A stretch of DNA of 17,526 nucleotides. Source: Oscillospiraceae bacterium (GTDB lineage: Bacteria; Bacillota; Clostridia; Oscillospirales; Oscillospiraceae). The notes beneath the pieces are model-generated. The model saw nothing but the letters and a program-made list of their open reading frames with translations, did not search any database and was not told the DNA's origin. This document shows, one piece after another, positions 14,171-17,526 of the stretch. The stretch covers positions 1 to 17,526 of the forward strand of contig JAFYIF010000089.1 in the NCBI GenBank assembly GCA_017538775.1. The letters are read 5' to 3'. The stretch's first letter is position 1; each line of letters starts with the position of its first letter. The position numbers and the translations under genes were made by a program.

Positions 14171-14200
14171 TTGTGCTGGGCGGGGGTGATCCGGTATAAT
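14171..14200 (+). promoter_or_regulatory. Promoter of the small secreted peptide gene
   Basis: TTGTGC (14171-14176), an 18-base spacer and a perfect TATAAT (14195-14200), 50 bases before the start codon. Confidence 0.6.
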
Positions 14201-14202
14201 CA

Positions 14203-14222
14203 GATTGACAAAGATTGACAAA
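14203..14222 (+). repeat. Tandem 10-base repeat in the leader of the small peptide gene
   Basis: GATTGACAAA occurs twice head to tail (14203-14212 and 14213-14222), immediately after the -10 box, so the repeat spans the likely transcription start. Each copy holds TTGACA, but no -10 box lies at the right distance for a second promoter. Confidence 0.7.
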
Positions 14223-14250
14223 GCTTCGACGGACAGAAAGGAGTACGGAA

Positions 14251-14409
14251 ATGGGAAAGTTCATTCGGGTGTTTCTGCTGCTGCTGTGCATCGCCCTGCT
14301 GTTTCTCTCCCCCGGCCCCAGGGCCATCGCCGCCTGGGAGCCCCTTCCCACCGCCCAAAGCGCCGCAGGCCCGGCGCCAAGCCTCGACTGGACGCTGCTG
14401 TCCGACTGA
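14251..14409 (+). CDS. Small secreted peptide, unknown function
   Basis: The predicted product has 52 residues: a basic start (MGKFIR), a hydrophobic core (VFLLLLCIALLFL), and a likely signal peptidase site after AIAA (about residue 28), leaving a mature peptide of about 24 residues with two tryptophans that starts WEPLP and ends DWTLLSD. AAAGGAG lies 7 bases before the ATG, and the gene has its own TATAAT promoter and a strong terminator, all of which support it as real. I do not recognise the family. It has no cysteine in the mature part and no lantibiotic, sactipeptide or double-glycine leader. It could be a secreted signal, a cell-wall peptide, or a small membrane peptide if uncleaved. 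Confidence 0.65.
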   Translation: MGKFIRVFLLLLCIALLFLSPGPRAIAAWEPLPTAQSAAGPAPSLDWTLLSD

Positions 14410-14420
14410 GTTCGGCCCAA

Positions 14421-14457
14421 ACCCGTCCCACTTTGCCGTGGGGCGGGTCCTTTTTTT
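14421..14457 (+). terminator. Rho-independent terminator after the small peptide gene
   Basis: ACCCGTCCCA (14421-14430) pairs with TGGGGCGGGT (14439-14448) with one G-U wobble, followed by seven T (14451-14457), 12 bases after the stop. Confidence 0.85.
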
Positions 14458-14468
14458 ATCGCTGGCTC

Positions 14469-14498
14469 TTGTCAGGGGAGCTGAGCCTGTGATATGAT
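14469..14498 (+). promoter_or_regulatory. Promoter of rsmG (extended -10)
   Basis: TTGTCA (14469-14474), an 18-base spacer ending CCTGTGA, and TATGAT (14493-14498), 45 bases before the rsmG start. Confidence 0.65.
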
Positions 14499-14543
14499 GA
14501 GCGATAACGATTTCAAACAAGGCACGGGGGACGGAGCGGAGCG

Positions 14544-15245
14544 ATGCTGGAAGAGACGCTGAAAACCGGATTTGCCGCCATGGGGCTGTCGGCGGACGCG
14601 CAGACGCTGGCGCGCTTCCGGCGCTACTACGCGGCGCTGGAGGAGACCGGGCGGGTGATGAACCTCACCGCCATCCACGGGGAGGAAGCCGTGGCGCGGC
14701 TGCACTTTCTGGACTCCTGCGCGCCGCTGACGCGCTATGCGCTGGACGGGGCCCGGGTCATCGACGTGGGCACCGGGGCGGGCTTCCCCGGCCTGCCGCT
14801 GAAGCTGCTGTGCCCCGGCATGGATTTGACGCTGCTGGACTCCCTGGCCAAACGGCTGGGCTTTCTCCGCGCCCTCTGCGACGAGCTGGGGCTGGAGGGG
14901 GTGGAGACGGTCCACGCCCGGGCGGAGGAGCCGGGGGCGCGGCGGGAGCGCTACGACTTCGCCCTCAGCCGGGCGGTGGCGCGGCTGAACCTGCTCTGCG
15001 AGCTGTGTCTGCCCTACGTCCGGCCGGGCGGGCGCTTTCTGGCCCTGAAAGGCCCCGGCGCGGACATCGAGCTGGCCGAGGCCCAGCGCGCCATCGAGAC
15101 CCTGGGCGGGCGCGTGGAGGGGATCTTTCCCTACACCCTGCCCGGCGGGGACGACGATCACCGGCTGGTGGTCGTGGAAAAATGCCGTCCCACGCCCCGG
15201 GCCTACCCCCGCAAATTCGCTGTGATGAAAAAAAGCCCCCTATGA
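14544..15245 (+). CDS. rsmG: RsmG, 16S rRNA (guanine-527 N7) methyltransferase
   Basis: The 233-residue protein is the RsmG (GidB) family methyltransferase that makes m7G527 in 16S rRNA using SAM; loss gives low-level streptomycin resistance in many bacteria. Visible motifs are MNLTAI (39-44), the SAM-binding loop VIDVGTGAGFPGLPL (72-86), LLDSLAKRLGFL (97-108), SRAVA (142-146) and the C-terminal YPRK (221-224). Length is typical. GGAG lies 7 bases before the ATG, and an extended -10 promoter precedes it. In many Firmicutes rsmG sits beside mnmG, mnmE and jag; here it is followed instead by a glutamine synthetase gene after 32 bases, with no terminator between, suggesting co-transcription. Confidence 0.96.
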   Translation: MLEETLKTGFAAMGLSADAQTLARFRRYYAALEETGRVMNLTAIHGEEAVARLHFLDSCAPLTRYALDGARVIDVGTGAGFPGLPLKLLCPGMDLTLLDSLAKRLGFLRALCDELGLEGVETVHARAEEPGARRERYDFALSRAVARLNLLCELCLPYVRPGGRFLALKGPGADIELAEAQRAIETLGGRVEGIFPYTLPGGDDDHRLVVVEKCRPTPRAYPRKFAVMKKSPL

Positions 15246-15277
15246 GCATTCCGACAGAGAAACAGGAGAACGCAGTT

Positions 15278-17371
15278 ATGACGAATCTGACCGAAGGCTT
15301 TGGCAGCATGGTATTTGACGAGCGGGCCATGCGCCGCTATCTGGCCCCCGAGGCCTTTGCCCGGCTCAAGCGTGCCACGGACACGGGGACGCAGATGGAC
15401 CCGGAGACCGCCGACGCGGTGGCCGCCGCCATGAAGACCTGGGCTGTGGAACACGGGGCCACGCACTACGCCCACTGGTTCCAGCCCCACACCGGCTTCA
15501 CCGCCGAGAAGCACGAGAGCTTCCTGGTCCCGGAGCCGGGCGGCGGCGCGGTGCTGGAGTTTTCCGGCCGGGAGCTGATCCGGGGCGAGGCCGACGGTTC
15601 CTCATTCCCCACCGGCGGCCTGCGGGCCACCTTCGAGGCCCGGGGCTACACCGCCTGGGACCCCACCAGCTACGCCTTCATCAAGGACGGCGTGCTGTGC
15701 ATCCCCACCGCTTTCTGCTCCTACGGCGGCCACGCCCTGGACAAGAAGACCCCGCTGCTGCGCAGCATGGACGCCCTGAACCAGCAGGGGCGGCGCTTCC
15801 TGCGCTGCTTCGGACAGGAGGTGGGGAGCGTCTATTCCACCGTGGGGCTGGAACAGGAGTATTTCCTGGTGGACCGGGACCGCTATTACCGGCGGAAAGA
15901 TTTGATCTATACCGGTCACACCTTACTGGGAGCCCGCCCCCCCAAGGGGCAGGAGCTGGACGACCACTACTACGGGGCGCTGAAGATCCGCGTGGCGGAC
16001 TTCATGCGGGAGCTGAATCTGGAGCTCTGGAAGCTGGGCATCCCGGCCAAGACCGAGCACAACGAGGCGGCCCCGGCCCAGCACGAGCTGGCCCCGGTCT
16101 ATGACAAGTGCAACATCGCGGTGGACCACAACCAGCTCACCATGGAGGTCATGAAGAAGCTGGCCAAGCGCCACGGCCTCACCTGCCTGCTGCATGAAAA
16201 GCCCTTTGCCGGCATCAACGGCAGCGGCAAGCACAACAACTGGGGCCTGTCCACCGACGGCGGCGTGAACCTGCTGTCCCCCGGCAAGACCCCGGCGGAG
16301 AACCTGCGCTTTCTGGTGCTGGTCTGCGCGGTGGTCCAGGCGGTGGACGACTATCAGGACCTGCTGCGCTTCTCCGTGTCCTGCGCCAGCAACGACAAGC
16401 GGCTGGGCGGCTTTGAAGCGCCCCCGGCCATCATCTCCATGTTCCTGGGCGAGGATCTGGAGCGGGTCCTGCGCTCCTATGTCAGCGGCGAGAGCTACGA
16501 CGGCCCGGCCGGGGAGATGCTCCGCCTGGGCGCGGGCGCGGTGCTGGACATCCCCCGGGACAACACGGACCGGAACCGCACCAGCCCCTTCGCCTTCACC
16601 GGCAACAAGTTCGAGTTCCGCTCCCTGGGCAGCAGCATGTCCGCCGCGGACTGCAACACCGTCCTGAATACCATCGTGGCCGAGTCCCTGCGCCAGTTCT
16701 CCGAGCGCCTGGAGGGGGTGGAGGACCTGCACGAGGCGGCGACGGCCCTGATCGCCGAAACCGTCCGCGCCCATGCGCGCATCCTCTTCTCCGGCAACGG
16801 CTACAGCGCCGAATGGGTGGAGGAGGCCCGGCGGCGGGGCCTCAGCAACTACGCCTCCTCCGCCGAGGCCATCCCTCATCTGACGGACGAGAAGAACGTG
16901 GAGCTGTTCGAGCGGCACCGTGTGATGAGCCGCCGGGAGCTGGAGGCCGTGCGGGACGTGCTGCTGGAAAACTACTGCAAGCAGATCCGCATCGACGCCA
17001 ATGTGATGAGCGAGATGGTCCGCCGGGACGTGCTGCCCGCCGTCCTCCGCTTCCAGCGGGAACTGGCCGAGACCATCGACGCCAAGCACCGCGCCGCGGA
17101 CCTCCGCCGCCTCCCCTGCCGGGCCGAGACGGAACTGCTGGAGCGCATCGCCGACCTCTGCGACCAGCTCTACCTCCGCCGGATCGAGCTGGACCGCTGC
17201 GTCGGGCAGGTCTCCGCCATCGAGGACACCCGCGCCCAGGCCCTGGCCTGCCGCCGGGAGGTCATGGAGGCCATGGCCCAGGTCCGCAGCTGCTGCGACG
17301 CCCTGGAGGACCTGGTCAGCAAGGAGGCCTGGCCGTATCCGAGCTACGGGAATCTGCTGTACCGGGTGTGA
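15278..17371 (+). CDS. glnN: Glutamine synthetase, type III (GlnN)
   Basis: The 697-residue enzyme makes glutamine from glutamate, ammonia and ATP. Its length and order mark it as the large type III (GSIII) form common in Bacteroides and Clostridia, not the 440-residue type I. Signatures are the metal-binding GLEQEYFLV (190-198), NEAAPAQHELAPVY (262-275), and the nucleotide-loop PFAGINGSGKHNNWG (309-323). A long C-terminal helical extension after about residue 500 is typical of GSIII. The start at 15278 is chosen because AGGAG lies 9 bases before it; an alternative ATG at 15242 overlaps the rsmG stop and adds 12 residues without family support. No GlnR, PII or amtB gene is adjacent, and no operator was recognised. 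Confidence 0.96.
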   Translation: MTNLTEGFGSMVFDERAMRRYLAPEAFARLKRATDTGTQMDPETADAVAAAMKTWAVEHGATHYAHWFQPHTGFTAEKHESFLVPEPGGGAVLEFSGRELIRGEADGSSFPTGGLRATFEARGYTAWDPTSYAFIKDGVLCIPTAFCSYGGHALDKKTPLLRSMDALNQQGRRFLRCFGQEVGSVYSTVGLEQEYFLVDRDRYYRRKDLIYTGHTLLGARPPKGQELDDHYYGALKIRVADFMRELNLELWKLGIPAKTEHNEAAPAQHELAPVYDKCNIAVDHNQLTMEVMKKLAKRHGLTCLLHEKPFAGINGSGKHNNWGLSTDGGVNLLSPGKTPAENLRFLVLVCAVVQAVDDYQDLLRFSVSCASNDKRLGGFEAPPAIISMFLGEDLERVLRSYVSGESYDGPAGEMLRLGAGAVLDIPRDNTDRNRTSPFAFTGNKFEFRSLGSSMSAADCNTVLNTIVAESLRQFSERLEGVEDLHEAATALIAETVRAHARILFSGNGYSAEWVEEARRRGLSNYASSAEAIPHLTDEKNVELFERHRVMSRRELEAVRDVLLENYCKQIRIDANVMSEMVRRDVLPAVLRFQRELAETIDAKHRAADLRRLPCRAETELLERIADLCDQLYLRRIELDRCVGQVSAIEDTRAQALACRREVMEAMAQVRSCCDALEDLVSKEAWPYPSYGNLLYRV

Positions 17372-17393
17372 GGACGGACGAGAGCAGCGCACA

Positions 17394-17432
17394 GGGGACG
17401 GTTCTATGTGTTCCTTTGGAACACATAGAACC
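17394..17432. repeat. REP-like perfect hairpin with GGGGAC foot
   Basis: GGTTCTATGTGTTCC (17400-17414), loop TTT, GGAACACATAGAACC (17418-17432): a perfect 15-bp stem preceded by AGGGGAC and not followed by the matching GTCCCC. Hairpins with a GGGGAC foot are, from memory, scattered in clostridial genomes and sometimes flank REP-associated (Y1) transposase genes. The foot is on one side only. It lacks a T-tract, so it is not a standard terminator, but it is the only hairpin after glnN. Confidence 0.6.
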
Positions 17433-17454
17433 TAAGTGTATAATTTGAATTGGC

Positions 17455-17485
17455 AAAAAAAGGGAAGGACCATATAGCCCTTCCC
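17455..17485 (-). terminator. Minus-strand terminator of a gene beyond the right edge
   Basis: GGGAAGG (17462-17468) and CCTTCCC (17479-17485) form a 7-bp stem with a 10-base loop. On the minus strand it is followed by seven T (complement of A 17455-17461). It thus ends a gene entering from the right; the last 40 bases contain one minus-strand stop candidate but too little coding sequence to identify the gene. Confidence 0.7.
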
Positions 17486-17526
17486 GTCACCTTGTAGTAG
17501 TATGAGTTTGCGGACCACATACGAAA

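Noticed and set aside
14205..14220. Second promoter using the two TTGACA hexamers in the tandem repeat
   Set aside because: No -10-like sequence is found 16-18 bases downstream of either copy; the region there is the ribosome binding site.
13940..14250. Known riboswitch or T-box in the spacer
   Set aside because: No recognisable conserved core (no T-box TGG-type sequence, SAM, TPP, glycine or cobalamin motif) was seen by eye; palindromes look more like protein sites. A covariance-model search would settle it.
10828..14409. TldD/TldE plus the small secreted peptide as a RiPP (microcin-like) biosynthesis locus
   Set aside because: TldD/E can mature microcin B17, but the peptide has an ordinary signal peptide, no cyclisable Cys/Ser/Gly-rich core, and no modification or export enzyme is present; the peptide gene is also a separate transcription unit.
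15923..17392. 489-residue minus-strand open frame opposite glnN
   Set aside because: Shadow of the glutamine synthetase gene; no motif, start signal or promoter.

Overview
The window looks like a chromosomal segment from a GC-rich, spore-forming member of the Clostridia, most likely an Oscillospiraceae-type gut bacterium. This is an inference from four things: strong GGAGG-type ribosome binding sites, vegetative sigma-A type promoters, a PdaB-like sporulation deacetylase, and a gene mix of type III glutamine synthetase, AzlCD, an anchored NusG domain II protein and TldD/TldE. No rRNA, tRNA, CRISPR array, insertion sequence or phage gene was seen.

Layout. Positions 1-3055 lie on the minus strand: a MATE efflux pump, thioredoxin, and the azlC-azlD branched-chain amino acid exporter pair. 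Positions 3185-7042 lie on the plus strand: a two-domain DUF11-type protein without a signal peptide, a complete ABC exporter half-transporter, and a PdaB-like polysaccharide deacetylase behind a sigma-E-like promoter. Positions 7110-9059 (minus) hold a two-gene unit of an OLD/AAA15-like ATPase and an RloB-family TOPRIM-like partner. Its base composition is visibly less GC-rich than its neighbours and two small palindromes precede it, so it is the accessory, defence-like island of the window. Positions 9256-10699 (minus) hold a PAP2 phosphatase and a divergent acyl-ACP thioesterase. Back-to-back promoters then lead into the plus-strand operon tldD-tldE-NusG domain II gene (10828-13939). A palindrome-rich, AT-rich spacer precedes a 52-residue secreted peptide gene with its own promoter and terminator. 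rsmG and the type III glutamine synthetase gene follow. The right edge holds a REP-like perfect hairpin and a minus-strand terminator belonging to a gene outside the window.

How the genes work together. Most units are ordinary core or housekeeping functions: efflux, redox, amino acid export, envelope and spore cortex work, lipid turnover, protease, rRNA methylation and nitrogen assimilation. The parts most worth a second look are the ATPase/RloB module with its dyads, the thioesterase that lacks the usual catalytic Asn and Glu/Cys positions, the NusG domain II gene that appears to start at CTG, the small secreted peptide with its palindromic upstream region, sporulation-type promoter matches ahead of the DUF11 and PdaB-like genes, and the REP-like hairpin. 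All promoter, operator and terminator calls were made by eye.
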